64,000 bases of DNA, taken from Microvelia longipes (taxonomy: Eukaryota; Arthropoda; Insecta; Hemiptera; Veliidae). Within the stretch, counting starts at the first letter, position 1. Every line of letters starts with the position of its first letter. The position numbers and the translations under genes were made by a program. The stretch lies in the NCBI GenBank assembly GCA_018340805.1, contig JACMZG010001863.1, positions 57,418,091-57,482,090 on the forward strand, read 5' to 3'. Positions 1 through 11,504 of this stretch are shown here, piece after piece. The notes below the pieces were generated by a model. It was not told the origin of the DNA. It searched no databases and saw only the letters and a program-made list of their open reading frames with translations.

Positions 1-136
1 ATAATCATTAATAAAACTCTAGTTAAAAGTAGACTCCTCTACCTAGAAAGCAATGCAAACCCCCCCCCCCCTCATTTCATCATGAATCTCATTTCATTTA
101 TGGATGAATGAAATATGAGGGGAAAAATTAATATAA

Positions 137-195
137 TTCATTTTATGTTATAAAATGAATATCTGGGCCCTTTTTGGCCAAACCCTCCCAAAGCC
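137..195. repeat. 59-bp dispersed repeat, copy 1
   Basis: This segment, containing GGGCCCTTTTTGGCCAAACC, recurs almost unchanged at 1397-1456 in the same orientation. Both copies begin with an AT-rich hairpin (TTTTATGTTATAAAA) and end at AAAGCC. The function is unknown. The two copies lie on either side of the family B fragments and the foldback element, so they may belong to the same parent repeat. Confidence 0.7.
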
Positions 196-337
196 TTTTT
201 AGTTCAGTCCGCCACTGATTACCTTGGTAAAACTATAAATATATATAAAAATAAAAACATTTTTTAATTTAAACATTTTTTTAAATTAGACACCTGCCAG
301 ATATAAATTAAATTTAATCTAAAATATTAAAAAACAA

Positions 338-457
338 AAAATAATCGGGTACGGGGGTACCTTGGTACTCTTCCTTACAAGTAACAACTTACGTACTAAG
401 TTGTACTTACGTACAAATTCGGACTCGCTTCGTGCCTCCTCAGAATGTCATGATTAT
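338..457 (-). mobile_element. Family B terminal fragment (interrupted copy, part 1)
   Basis: The sequence starts with GGGTACGGGGGTACCTTGGT and continues through ACTCGCTTCG to CAGAATGTCATGATTAT. It matches 43731-43805 closely. In that copy the next bases are GTTCGCTAATTACG, whereas here that continuation only resumes near 1196. About 740 bp, including the foldback at 644-1061, therefore interrupt this copy. No coding capacity is seen. Confidence 0.65.
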
Positions 458-643
458 CCGAATTTTAAGGCAGTTTTACTTCGGCCTCGCTACTCTCGAC
501 CTCAGGATTATTAGGTAACCTAATATCTAGGCTTTTGCCTCAGCTTAATGAAAGCATAGAAAAATAATAAGGTATAAAGGCATTAAATAATAGGATTATA
601 CTTGGCTGCCTAGTTCTTTTATTAGTATAGTTCTTTTTATAGT

Positions 644-1061
644 CCAAGAGCCCAGGGGTGTTTTGTTAATAAAAGTGTAATGGCTGGAACCGGTCTCAAT
701 TTTTCGTAAATCTTCCTGAACAAGGATCTGCAATTCTGCCGACTCGTATCGGATGGGTGTCCCAAGCAGAACGCACTTTAGGGGTCAAAGGTTCTGCCTG
801 GGACACCCATCCGATACGAGTCGGCAGAATTGTAGATCCTTGTTCAGGAAGGTATTTACGAAAAATTAAACCGTTTCCAGCCATTACACTTTTTTTAACT
901 TCGGTGGTAAATTTGACCTGTAAAAGTGCGTTCTGCCTGGGACGCCCATCTGATACGAGTCGGCAGAATTGCAGATCCTTGTTCAGGAAGGTATTTACGA
1001 AAAATTAAACCCGTTTCCAGCCATTACACTTTTTATTAACAAAACACCCCTGGGCTCTTGG
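644..1061. mobile_element. Foldback/MITE-like element with long terminal inverted repeats
   Basis: The left end CCAAGAGCCCAGGGGTG is the exact inverse of the right end CACCCCTGGGCTCTTGG. Pairing extends inward through AAAGTGTAATGGCTGGAA and GATACGAGTCGGCAGAATT. The right half is partly duplicated: 797-897 and 929-1038 are near-identical direct copies, so the left arm can pair with either. Short open frames inside are by-products of the repeat. There is no transposase. The superfamily is undetermined because no clear target duplication is visible. Confidence 0.85.
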
Positions 1062-1195
1062 TCAATTAGAATATCAGCTGGCTATTGTCAAAATCTAACT
1101 ATATTGTATGATTTAATCATTTTTAAAACGTCATGGTTTTGACAGATCTAAACTAACTTTTTTTATATTTTTAATTGTTGCACCAGTAAATTTGT

Positions 1196-1396
1196 ATGTT
1201 CGCTAATAATTTACAAACTAAAAGTTAAGTTGCTGTGAAATATCCACTACTAATTTATTTGATGAGTCGCTATCTGACGATACGTCGAAAGGAGTATAAT
1301 GAGAGAAAATTAAAGCATTTAAAATAAAAATACGTGGATCAATTGACTACACATAGCTGCAAATTTGAGTCCAATGTCAACTTGAATGGTTCAATT
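1196..1396 (-). mobile_element. Family B fragment (interrupted copy, part 2)
   Basis: This segment resumes the family B sequence cut at 457. GTTCGCTAATAATTTACAAA and the following AAACTAAAAGTTAAGT match 43805-43835, and the end (AAATTTGAGTCCAATGTCAA) matches 44030-44050. It is diverged and non-coding. Confidence 0.55.
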
Positions 1397-1456
1397 TTCG
1401 ATTTTATGTTATAAAATTAATATCTGGGCCCTTTTTGGCCAAACCCTCCTAAAGCC
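1397..1456. repeat. 59-bp dispersed repeat, copy 2
   Basis: Near-identical to 137-195, in direct orientation, differing at a few bases. It directly precedes the 23-bp minisatellite. Confidence 0.7.
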
Positions 1457-1467
1457 TAATATGTAAA

Positions 1468-1593
1468 TATATGTAGGATATTTTAATCCTAAATATGTAT
1501 TTATTTAAATATGTAGGATATTTAATCCTAAATATGTAGGATATTTAATCCTAAATATGTAGGATATTTAATCCTAAATATGTAGGATATTTA
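1468..1593. repeat. 23-bp minisatellite
   Basis: About five units of TAGGATATTTAATCCTAAAT plus ATG. Each unit holds an imperfect palindrome (AGGAT...ATCCT). AT-rich and non-coding. Confidence 0.9.
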
Positions 1594-1969
1594 AGAAAAA
1601 AATCTCTACGCCCTATGGTAAGAGAGAGAGGTAGAGATAAAAAGTTTGAGATATAAATACAAGATTAATAATACCAAGATAGAGTGTAATTATAGCAATC
1701 GGGAAAAGGTTAGGAAAATGCGGGGAAAACACGAAGTTACATAAATAAACATAAGAGCGCAGCAGCAGACGGGGATACAGTGCACTCTATCGAATTTATA
1801 TTGAAAATAAAGATAAAATACTTAACAAAGGAATATTTTAAACATTTGATGACAGCAAAATAGAGTATCTTAATATGAGAAATATCATCTTCAGGGCAGC
1901 ACAATTAAACCCGAAGTTTGATTTTCTCAAATAAGTTTGAAGTTTGAAATAAGAGTTGAAGTTTCAACT

Positions 1970-2135
1970 CTCTAGCATAACACAGAGAAAGTTATGCGTG
2001 ACAGACACACACAGACAGAGAACAGCTGATGAAAACCGCTTAGAACGTCATGAAAATGCCTGAAACGGAAAATAATGGTTTCGGATGTTTTTGTGTGAAC
2101 ACAATACTTTTCCTTATAAATACGGTAGTGGGGAA
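1970..2135 (-). mobile_element. Family B fragment
   Basis: The reverse complement shows the family B block in order: a TACCGTA-like end, AAAAGTATTGTGTT, AAATCCGAAACC, then GTGTGTGTCTGTCACGC and a TGTGTTATGC block. The same order is seen at 4648-4800. It is diverged and carries no 5S-like part. The overlapping minus-strand open frame at 1972-2241 is repeat-derived. Confidence 0.6.
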
Positions 2136-2680
2136 GGAAAAGTAAAGTGAAAAAAATAATGAAAAATTTATTAAATATAAAATGAAATATGATTAACAAA
2201 GTAAATAATATGATAAGAGAATTGTTAAATAACAAACGCAAGCATATTTTAGGAGAATAGATTAAACATGCCAGAGAGAGAGAGAGAGAGCTGTTTAAAT
2301 AAATATAAAATATTAAAATTATGACCAGCGTACCTTTGTTAAATAAAATAAATAATAAAAGAGGGGTAAAGGAAAAACTGGGAATTTGTGAAAGAGGGGG
2401 GTTTACAAAAAATAATCAGATGGCAGGAGGGGGGTAAGGGGTAGCAATCCTTTCTTATTTCTCTTATTGATATCTTTTAAAGAAATATATTAAAAAGATA
2501 CTTGAGGTTTGTTCTTATTACAAAGCAAAATTTCGAAGTGAATGATGCTATTTAGGTTTTTTCACGGGATAGAACGTGGACTCTAGATCAGGGGTCCCAA
2601 CCCAAAGGACTTTTCAGTAGGATTGAATCCGTCAAGGGCTCACTAGATTATACCCCTCCCACTCACATATACACACAGTT

Positions 2681-3477
2681 ATTCGCGATTCAAAGAGATA
2701 GTTGTAAGGTTGGCAATACCAATAGCGGGAAAACGAAAGGGTGATCAAATTTTTTTTTATCATAGGATTAGCATGGGAGCCGTTGAAAATTCTTCTTTTA
2801 TTCCTTTATTGTTCGTTAATTTGTGATAAATGAGGTAAAAACTAATAGAACGACCATCGGTGCTAAAAAATGGCCAATATTTCATAGATAAATACTTCGA
2901 TTATTCCAGGATTTCAAATATAGAATCAGGCTCTTATCCCTACAGACTTGGATTTGTCCGATTTAACCCAGAAATAATAAAACCTAAACGGATAATTTAA
3001 AAAACATTTTACAAAAACATGAATTTAGTGTGTATTATTTTAGTGTGTAAATAAAATTGATTGATAAATTAAAACACCATTACGGTGAAAATCGGCTTGT
3101 TATCAGTTAATTTAAATACCTGTAACAACTAATTTAAACAATTTAATGCAATTAAAACGTAATTTTGTGTGTTTGTGTAAACTAAAATTATTTCAAAGTA
3201 ACATTAATTAACAATATTAAAATAAAACACTATATTTTCATTTGCACCATCTTATCACTTAATTTAAAACCCTATTTTTCAACGAAATAGTGATTCGACT
3301 GAGTTCATACACCCTAAAATTAATTAAGTTAAAGCACTTTGATAAAAAATTTAAAGAAATAATTGTCACAAATAAGAAAAACCAAAAAACTCCCATAAGG
3401 ACTTTAACAACGATCACCCTTTCGTTATCAATTTCTTATCAGCGACGGTGGCGCTGCTACGGACTTTGAATCGCGAA
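2681..3477. mobile_element. Family A TIR element, copy 1 (intact ends)
   Basis: A 797-bp element bounded by perfect 15-bp inverted repeats ATTCGCGATTCAAAG and CTTTGAATCGCGAAT. Inner inverted motifs are ACGAAAGGGTGATC and its complement near 3410. The whole length is shared with 44075-44885 and 51816-52545. No open frame is conserved, so it is a non-autonomous DNA element. A clean target duplication could not be fixed because the flanking bases are AT. Superfamily unassigned. Confidence 0.88.
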
Positions 3478-4647
3478 TATTCCAGTCATAGTATACGATT
3501 TGTCAGTGATAGTAAAACCTAATTTTAGCCTTCTAAGGGGTACGATTTGTTTTAGGAGAAAACACTATCTCTGAATTCTACACACATAACATAAGTTATA
3601 ATACTTAAGATAATTCATTTTACTTAATACTTAAAAAGTAGATGTACAGAAATTCTTCGGCTAAAGATATTTTACGAAGTAATTCCACGATCTTATGAAA
3701 ATACAGAAAAATAAGTTATAAAACTAGCATTGTATCGTTTTGTATAATTTATTCATTACTCAATAGACCTTCTCTTGCAGGAACTGGAAATGCTGTACCG
3801 TAGCATTTGCATAAGCATCATTATCATATAAACTCTTCAAGTACTTTAATACTTATTTAGGCTATATTACATCTGTTTGCAAGAAAAATAGAGTAGAAAT
3901 ATTTTTAGTGGAAAAACAAAAAGAAATCATAAGCAAGAGAAGACAAGGCTGCTCAAGTCAACTGAATATATATCCACCGTAAAAAGGTATCCGAGTTTAA
4001 GATCTCTAGAGAATCCTGACATAATAAACATAAAAACCCTTCCTGTCGTCCCGGCCCAAGATTAGCCTTTACAACAAAAATATCAAGACTTTTCCTCTTG
4101 ATTTTTCTTTTTTACGAGATATAATGTAAAGAAGAATTCTTCTTTATTCTTAATCTCAGGAAAAAATGATTTAATTTAAACGCAACGCATAAAAAAATAT
4201 GCGTTTTTTTCTTCTATTCAATTTATTTTACGTGGGATACTTAAAAATATGATTTCCTCCGTCAAGTTATGGTTTTTATACAAGATTGGTAAGTATTTTT
4301 TTTATGTTTTTACAGATTTTGTTTTTTATAAAAAGATTCCTTAGTTCTATTTTAACCGTTTTATCAAATAAACCGAATAAGTTAGGTTAAAATGACCGTA
4401 ATGGATTTGCATACGCACTTGTATCCCAACAGTGCATATGCGAAAACTACATTCATCTATTTATCTATCTAAAATATTAAGTTCTAATCTACTTAGTAAT
4501 AACTACTCTGAAACAGTTAATTCAGGGAAAATCTCAGTTTCAGAATTTTTAGGGAATACATTTTATATATTTCTACGATATAAACCATGAAAGGTAAACA
4601 AATTAAAATAAAATAATAATAATAATTTATTTAATTATTTTTTTTAC
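3478..4647. other. AT-rich interval, no feature recognised
   Basis: No gene or repeat is recognised here apart from a small hairpin near 4173-4206 (ACGCATAAAAAAATATGCGT). Confidence 0.5.
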
Positions 4648-5407
4648 AGTTCCTCATTTATACCGTAGGCATACAGGAAAAGTATTGTGTTTGCAAAAAA
4701 TCCGAAACCAGAATAACAACGGCATTTACCGTTTAAGGTTTTTTTAAGATCTCCTGAGTATTTTTTTCAAAGTTGTCTGTCTGTATGTGTGTGTGTTTTA
4801 TCATCGTAGCTCCCACTGTATTTATCCTAAAGAGTTGGAACTTTGTACAGAAATCAGTCTATATGTTTATTTTGTATACGTCTATTCAATTTTTTCGACG
4901 TCACTAAAGCGCAATAATGACTCAGCAAAAATCATAAAACGCGGAAAAATATGTAATAAGATCGAGATTTAGTACCCATGTAGCCAGGTATAAGACTTAC
5001 ATATGTGCCAAGTTTTATCTCATTACCAGCATTAATTCTATTTTTATTGAATGACTTGGGTACGTTTTTTTTTAAAAAAAATCGAGAAATAATCCAATTT
5101 AGTTGAAATTCGGTACAACTGTACGCCTTTACGTAATAAATAAGTACACCAAGTTCAATAGGACAAGTATATCCATGATTTTTGTTGGCTCATAAAAGTT
5201 AAGCAGCATCGAGCGTGGTCAGTGCCTGAATGAGTGATCACTGGGAATGAAACGGATGTATTTACTATATGAGTCTGAACAAGTGTTGCAGTATACATCT
5301 AAAGACTTTTATAATCTCAGGATGAGCGAACAAGTCCGAAGTATGGAGGATGAGCGTAGCGAATCCGATGTGATAAGGTAATGTTTCGAGGTGCCCCGTA
5401 CCCGATA
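4648..5407 (+). mobile_element. Family B, longest copy, with 5S rRNA-like segment
   Basis: Blocks in order: an ATACCGTAGG end, AAAAGTATTGTGTTTGC, AAATCCGAAACC, AAGATCTCCTGAG, a TG-rich block, TCATCGTAGCTCCCACTGT, a TGCCAAGTTTTATCTCATTA block, ACGTAATAAATAAGTACACC, the 5S-like segment at 5195-5248, then GGATGAGCGTAGCGAATCC and the terminal GTGCCCCGTACCCG. Pieces of this order recur at least ten times in the window on both strands. The 61-residue frame at 4787-4972 is incidental. It could be a SINE or a non-autonomous element with captured 5S sequence; full-length boundaries are uncertain. Confidence 0.7.
5195..5248 (+). other. 5S rRNA-like segment inside family B
   Basis: AAGTTAAGCAGCATCGAGCG, then TGGTCAGTGCCTGAATGAGT and GATCACTGGGAA, align with the 3' half of animal 5S rRNA, which carries box A, the intermediate element and box C of the type 1 Pol III promoter. 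Related segments lie at 27158-27212 (minus) and 60573-60625 (plus). It is too diverged and incomplete to be a 5S gene; an RNA-derived promoter remnant is inferred. Confidence 0.6.
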
Positions 5408-6355
5408 TTTTATTACTTATTTGTTCTGGCGTCTCATGATAGCTTAAATATGCTTTGCCTATAAACTATTATTTTAACGGAGCGACTGTTTTATTGGCTC
5501 CCTACCTTAATCTTTCCACCAATACGAGCCAATGTACGAGCTAACGAAGCTAAATTTCTAATTTGGCAAAGTTTTCTCTTAACTAGCAAAAACGTATGAC
5601 AATATTTTTTCATTCTTACCAATAAAACTAAAAGTCGAAAAAGTTTTTACTTTTCTATTACCAGGTAAAGTTGATTCCCAGACAATGTTTTTTGCTGAGT
5701 AGGGCCCAATTTTATGGATCATTATTTCAGTTGATCCCCCGGGGATTTGTGGACAAAATCAATGTTCTCTTTTCTAGAGCTTTTTTTCTTTGGCTTTTTG
5801 AAATTCTATTTTATTGCATTTTCTTTTGGTTGAAAATTTTAAATAAATAAGATATGTCTTTTCTTCCTGAACGGAGGGGGAAGCAATACATTGATAAAAA
5901 ATCATATTAAAAAAACGCCCATTTTTTAGTATATAATTTCCACTTTTCGGCACCTACTGATCAGAAAATTTGGTGTTTATATGGATTTGCATTGTTGTGT
6001 AAACACGCAACAGCTTAAATGGTTAGTCCAATTTTAATGAAACTTGGTACAAAAAGCGAGTGCTATAAGAGAAAGAACTAATTTGATTTTGAAATTAACC
6101 CAAACTATTACGAAGAGATATTTGTTTTATGCAAAGTGTTACTAATGATGTTTTGAAGATTTCTAAATAGAAAGGGATCTCTTCCACATCCATAGCTCGC
6201 ACTGTTTCCAATATAAATAAATAGACGCTTAAATTTCTTTTGAACACTCTTTAGCTCAAATAATTTAAATTAATATTGGCACAAAAATGAAGTCCTGTGA
6301 GAAGAAGAACTGATGGTATTTTGAAGTTTTGAATCAAACATGGTGTATCATCCTG
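5408..6355. other. AT-rich interval with two weakly similar ~90-bp blocks
   Basis: No gene. Blocks at about 6030-6115 and 6265-6345 share a pattern (ttGG-ACAAAAA, GAGAA-AAGAACT, TTTTGAA) and may be old tandem duplicates of a non-coding repeat. Confidence 0.35.
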
Positions 6356-6364
6356 TAGACATCA

Positions 6365-6955
6365 TTGCAAAAAAAGGGTTCTGAGACCACTCTTGTGGGC
6401 CCTGAACCCATAGTAGCCATACCCAAAGTGATAGCTAAAGATGTAATTAAAGATTGGCTCTTAACCAATCACCTGAACCACTGGAACAAATCCTCTGGCA
6501 TGAAACACAGTAAACTTATGTTAAAAGGACCCAGTCCCAAAGTAACTGAGGACCTCCTCATTCTAAGTAGAAGGAACATTAGAACAGTAACTGGACTACT
6601 GATTGGTCACTGTCACCTCCGAAAACACCTCCATACCATTGGTATCTTTAAAGATAACCCAGTGTGTAGGCTTTGTGAATCGTAAACTGAAACTGCCTCT
6701 TACTTCTGAGATGTGAAGCCCTAGCCTTTCAAAGGTTCTCCAACTTTAGTAGCAGCACTCTCACTAAGTTTGACTCTACCAATGAATCTCTGGTCAAAAA
6801 GATCCTAGACCTAGTCCGGGCAAAAGGATAGTTCTGACCTGAACCAATTGAGAGGATTGTACAATAGACTTCCAGTCGCAGTCAAATGGGGTCTATCCTC
6901 GACTCCAACCATAATCAGTAATAATAATTAATAATAATAATAATAATCATAGCGT
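6365..6955 (+). pseudogene. I/R1-type non-LTR retrotransposon, 5'-truncated 3' end
   Basis: The open part (6365-6685) translates to a protein tail with a GPEP motif that typically ends the RNase H domain of I/R1/LOA-type LINEs. It continues with TGLLIGHCHLRKHLH and the start of a zinc-knuckle-like cluster (CRLCES). A TAA then interrupts the frame inside the cluster, and further stops follow (TASYF after the break). The frame after that retains KWGL near the end, and a short 3' region leads into an AAT/TAA-type tail (6917-6948), as in I-clade elements. It represents only the last few hundred bases of a multi-kilobase ORF2. It is a dead copy on the plus strand with no promoter. No target duplication could be fixed. 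Confidence 0.85.
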
Positions 6956-7555
6956 CACATTAAACATTTAAAAAATTAAATAAATCGATAAATAAAAAGT
7001 GTTTTTAATATTTTTGAAATCTTTTGAGTGCAAAAAAGTTTCAACCACATCTGTAGCGTGCAGAGATCTCTATGGTATTCAGATGAATGTATGAGCACGT
7101 TTCTTGTATGTGTATTCTTCTATCATAACTTTTTAGCCTTTTGGCAGGGAAACTTCGTTCCATGGTTGGCAGCTTGTATTAGATAAAAAAGAAAGAACAA
7201 AAGCTATGGAATAATATTAATAAAATATATCGTCCAACATATTTTATAAGCGTTTAATTATACACGTTGAGTAATAATTCATTACACTATATTTATTAAT
7301 TTAAGAAGTCAAGTTTTCAAGAAGCTCCGAGAAATATCTTATTCAAAGTTATAAATAGCTAATGCATTTTACGAGGCTCAGCAATAATCTTTTAAGCCTA
7401 CGCACGCATCAGGGCTTATGTTAAGAAGAGGGCTTATGTACGCAACATGTAAAGCATTATGAAATTAATTCAGTATTTAAAATGGATTTTGATTTAGTGT
7501 AAGCTACTTGCTTTTATGTATGTATGATTTTAAGCTCTAACTTATTTATTTAAAG
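6956..7555. other. AT-rich interval, nothing recognised
   Basis: No gene or repeat could be supported here. Confidence 0.45.
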
Positions 7556-7712
7556 CATGGATGTCTTCATCTTAGAGGTATAACCACAAATATATGAGCT
7601 GTTAATAAATGTGAAAAAAGATCCTTAAACGGATAATTCATGAGATATCCCGGTTTCGGACTTTAGTGCAAAGACAATATTATTCCCATATACCTACGGT
7701 ATAAAAGTGAAT
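7556..7712 (-). mobile_element. Family B fragment
   Basis: CGGTTTCGGACTTTAGTGCA followed by AAGACAATATTATTCCCATA and ACCTACGGTATA is the family B end on the minus strand. It is a useful empty-site reference for the copy at 48.1 kb, which carries a palindromic insertion in the TTTTA-CAA stretch. Confidence 0.65.
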
Positions 7713-8992
7713 AAATAAAAAAAGGGGTTTTCTTTTAAACAATATTTCCTTTATTTAATATTAAAATTCAAGATAAAAGAAAATATAATAAATAGATGCA
7801 AATAATTAGTGGAAAAGATAAAATATATATGGTTGGGATAATACTTTTTTTACTTGAATATTCTGACTTAATCAAATGCATTGCTTCAAGTCAATGAGAC
7901 TTGACTCTGTAAAAGGATCATTAAACTTATTAAGGCCTACTCAATGAAGAGAAAAGAAATAATAATTCAAGAATAAAGTCGATTTCAAGGAAAAAATAAA
8001 AAAAACTTTTTAATATTTAAATTAAGAACCATTTTACTACATATTTATAAAAGCTTCGAACTAAAAAAGGAGTTAATACTCCCTCCTATGTCCTTAGCTC
8101 CAAAAATGAGATAAAAAAAAAAATAACGGGCGAAGTATACTTCTTTATTGCTATTAAAAGTATTTTGAAGTAAATTTAGTTTTAAATATTATGCGTATTT
8201 TCTGTCTAATATATATTTGTATTTTTTGCAAATAAAAGTTGTTTGTACTGTGTAGTAGGACTATTTTAAGTATTTCTTAAAATTTTCCTACTAATCTTGA
8301 GGATACCAGTTGTTCTACTAAATCTGTTTTATTTACTACGATTTGAGTGAATTATTCTATGTTTGCATGATGACTTTCTTTCAAGTCTTATGAGCTTTAA
8401 ACAAGGCTTTAATGATGACGTTGATTGTGATAGGTGCATCAAATACAGGCAGGTACAAACCACTTAAACTGGCCTAATTAGAAAGGAATACGTGGTATTT
8501 GCTTAAATATTACAATATGCCCGATAGAAGACTCAACGGTTAACTATGAAGCGAAATAGAATTTACTTAAAATATTTAATTAGAATAAATTATAGAATTC
8601 CATATAAAAGCTGAATTTACGAGTGAAGAAAATAAAACATACCCAAATCATGTACGACCTGCCTGAAAAGCGTTATATTCATCATGGAAGCAACTTCTTA
8701 TGAATGATTCAATGAACCCAGCCTAGTTTACAGTCGCAAACAGTTCAAACCGCAACAAAGTGAAATTAGGACCAATAAGATATCTGTGGTCACTAAATCA
8801 AAACATTATCTGGTTATATTTTAGTTCTATCGACTATAATATCAAAATATCTGAAACTAGCTAAAGAAGCAGTGGAAAGAGCTTCATTTTGCAAAACGTT
8901 GACCTGATAACATTTATAAATTTAGATAGATAGTATACTAAATATTAACGACAATGATCCCCCCCCCAGGTGATGATTCTATTGACATTTGA
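7713..8992. other. AT-rich interval, nothing recognised
   Basis: No coding or repeat structure is recognised; a run of nine C lies near 8961. Confidence 0.45.
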
Positions 8993-9492
8993 TGCATGTC
9001 TAACATGTATGTAAATGGTATAAGTTCCATGGTAACACATGTATGTCGATGGTATAAGTTTCATGGTAACACATGTATGTCCATGGTATAAGTTTCATGG
9101 TAACACATGTATGTCAATGGTATAAGTTTCATGGTAACACATGTATGCCATGGTATAAGTTCCATGATGTCCATGGTATAAGTTCCATGGTAACACATAT
9201 GTCCATGGTAACACATGTATGTCCATGGTATAAGTTTCATGGTAACACATGAATGCCCATGTATAAGTTCATGTACATGTATGTCCATGTTATAAGTTCC
9301 ATGGTAACACATGTATGTCCATGGTATAAGTTCCATGGTAACAAATGTATGTCCATGGTATAAGTTCATGGTAACACATGTAGTCCAATAAGTTTCATGG
9401 TAACACATGTATGTCCATGGTATAAGTTCCATGGTAACACATGTATGTTCATGGTATAAGTTTCATGGTAACACATGTATGTCCATGCTAAC
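8993..9492. repeat. 34-bp minisatellite
   Basis: About 15 units of AACACATGTATGTCCATGGT plus ATAAGTTTCATGGT. Several units are shortened by small internal deletions. The unit is rich in short palindromes (ACATGT, CCATGG). The minus-strand frame at 9061-9432 is a translation of this array, not a gene. Confidence 0.95.
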
Positions 9493-11425
9493 ACCGATGA
9501 AGTGTAGATTTATGATTTAGACATAAGAGTTTCTTCCAAAACCATCATTCTTTTTGGTTTTATAACCCACACAGACTCGGGTTACCTAACCAGCAATGTC
9601 TATTAAAACCACACGTCAAGTCATAGCCATGTTAAGTATGTCTTACATTTGTGGATCTCGTTCAATAATTTTGTGCTAACTATTAATATTTAGCATACCA
9701 TGAAAAATATGCTTTTCATATTTAGCATATCTATTAGCAAATTGGGTAGTATCATGAGAGTGAAAGGCTGGCTGAGTACTGGGTCTGTCATCACCCTGAT
9801 AAGTTAGACTTAACGAAGCAGAGTTTAACATCAAATGTCGAGCCATCCTGGACGCTCCATATTTTACTTTACATTCCTCAGAGTATCTGTCGCAATAATT
9901 TTGGAGTCACTATCATACTTACAAATCCTAATTTTCTAATTTAATCCTGTAAACTAATTTTAGTTTAAACTTTTCTATTAAAACATATTTGAAAATTCAT
10001 ATACATCATCAAAACACACCGACAGTTTGAGAAGTCAGCGTGGAGTAGAGTTAACCTAACATTGTAATTCCAAAACCGTTTAGGTTCAAGTCTCAGCGGG
10101 GACAGTTAATTTTACGCCAACTAGAGAGTTTAACTTATAGAATTTGCATTTTCTACTTATTGATATTTGCATTTCCCTTGCGACGTATAAATTTAACGAA
10201 ATTTTGACTCAACTAGTGACTAGGTTGTCTACAAGCTTCCTAGTAGGTAAATTTCTAGACTATATATAGAGTTATGTTGTTAAAATGTCCCTATTGTTCT
10301 AATCTAGAAGAAAAATAGATCATTTCCGAGCAAGAGTGAAAATGGGATTTTCCTCCACTTTAAAATAATGTATTTTCACATCCAAACTTTTCCCACTTTT
10401 TCTTTTTCCCCTTAAAAAAATAAAAAGAAGAATAAAGTTAGTGTTGCGGGAAAGTTAGGAAATTTACGAGGCTGCTCGGGACGGATGCGGGAAAAGTTTG
10501 TTTTTCTTATCTGCTTGTTACAAATACTTGCACACATGTTCCATGTGTTTTCAATTGATATAAATGAGACATCATTCGTGGTCTTTGTTTTTTTACAAGT
10601 TTTACAAAACTTTATTCATCTTGTTTTCTTTTTGAAGGCCCTGTGACACTTGAGTTTTATAAAAATTAATAGGGTATATATCAATAGATGTGATCTTTTT
10701 AAAAAATTAATTCTGTTTTTAAATGTTTCTGATTTTATAAACAAATCAAGAAACTCGTCATTCAGGTAAAAGCATTAAAATATTGTGATAAATTCATTTA
10801 CACTAGGCTATAATAAAATTTGTAAATGATTTTTCTGTAGCTATAATTCTATTTTTTTGTTTTTCATCTTAACTATTTAAATTCAAATGTGTCAGACATA
10901 GCTTGAATTTCAAAAGGTGCACGAGTTCATATATGAATACATAATGTACAAGGGATGGACGGATATGTAATATTTTGAGTTCAACAAGAATAACACGGAT
11001 ATGGCGCTGGCCCATGAGTTCATGGTCACTTTCCTTCTCATAACTGACCTCTTCTATTGTTTATTATTTCATTTTCTATTACTACAATATTACGACATTT
11101 TGTAACTTGTGGGTTTTATTGATCCCCTCCCACACTTCAAATTTGATAAGGGTTTGAATTTTTGATGTCATAGCAACCATCATGAATCACCATTGGTAAC
11201 CTGTAGCAACTATTATGGACCTATATTACCATCAACTACAATAAACTACTAATAATAACTGCAATAAACTCGCTATAACGTAACATGTATTTTTTGCTTA
11301 GTAATTATTTGGATGTTGGAGGTTATTTTTAATTGAAATTGGCTAATTTTAGTAACTAACGTTTATTTTTGGTTACCAAGACAAGTAGTATTATGTTGCG
11401 CCATCGCCATGTAGAATTTTTACTG

Positions 11426-11430
<5 letters not shown>
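9493..11430. other. AT-rich interval, no gene recognised
   Basis: A Pol III B-box-like GGTTCAAGTCTC lies near 10083, but no convincing tRNA fold or SINE body was found. Confidence 0.4.
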
Positions 11431-11488
<58 letters not shown>

Positions 11489-11504
11489 TTATATATATAT
11501 ATAT
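11431..11504. repeat. (TA)n microsatellite
   Basis: Long TA array with two small phase breaks. Confidence 0.97.

Noticed and set aside
5195..5248. A functional 5S rRNA gene
   Set aside because: Only the 3' half of 5S is recognisable, with many substitutions and no flanking gene structure.
9061..9432. 123-residue minus-strand open frame
   Set aside because: Pure read-through of the 34-bp minisatellite with repeated Met-Glu-Leu-Ile-Pro pattern.
10020..10120. tRNA-like B box GGTTCAAGTCTC
   Set aside because: No cloverleaf could be formed and no second copy was found in the window.
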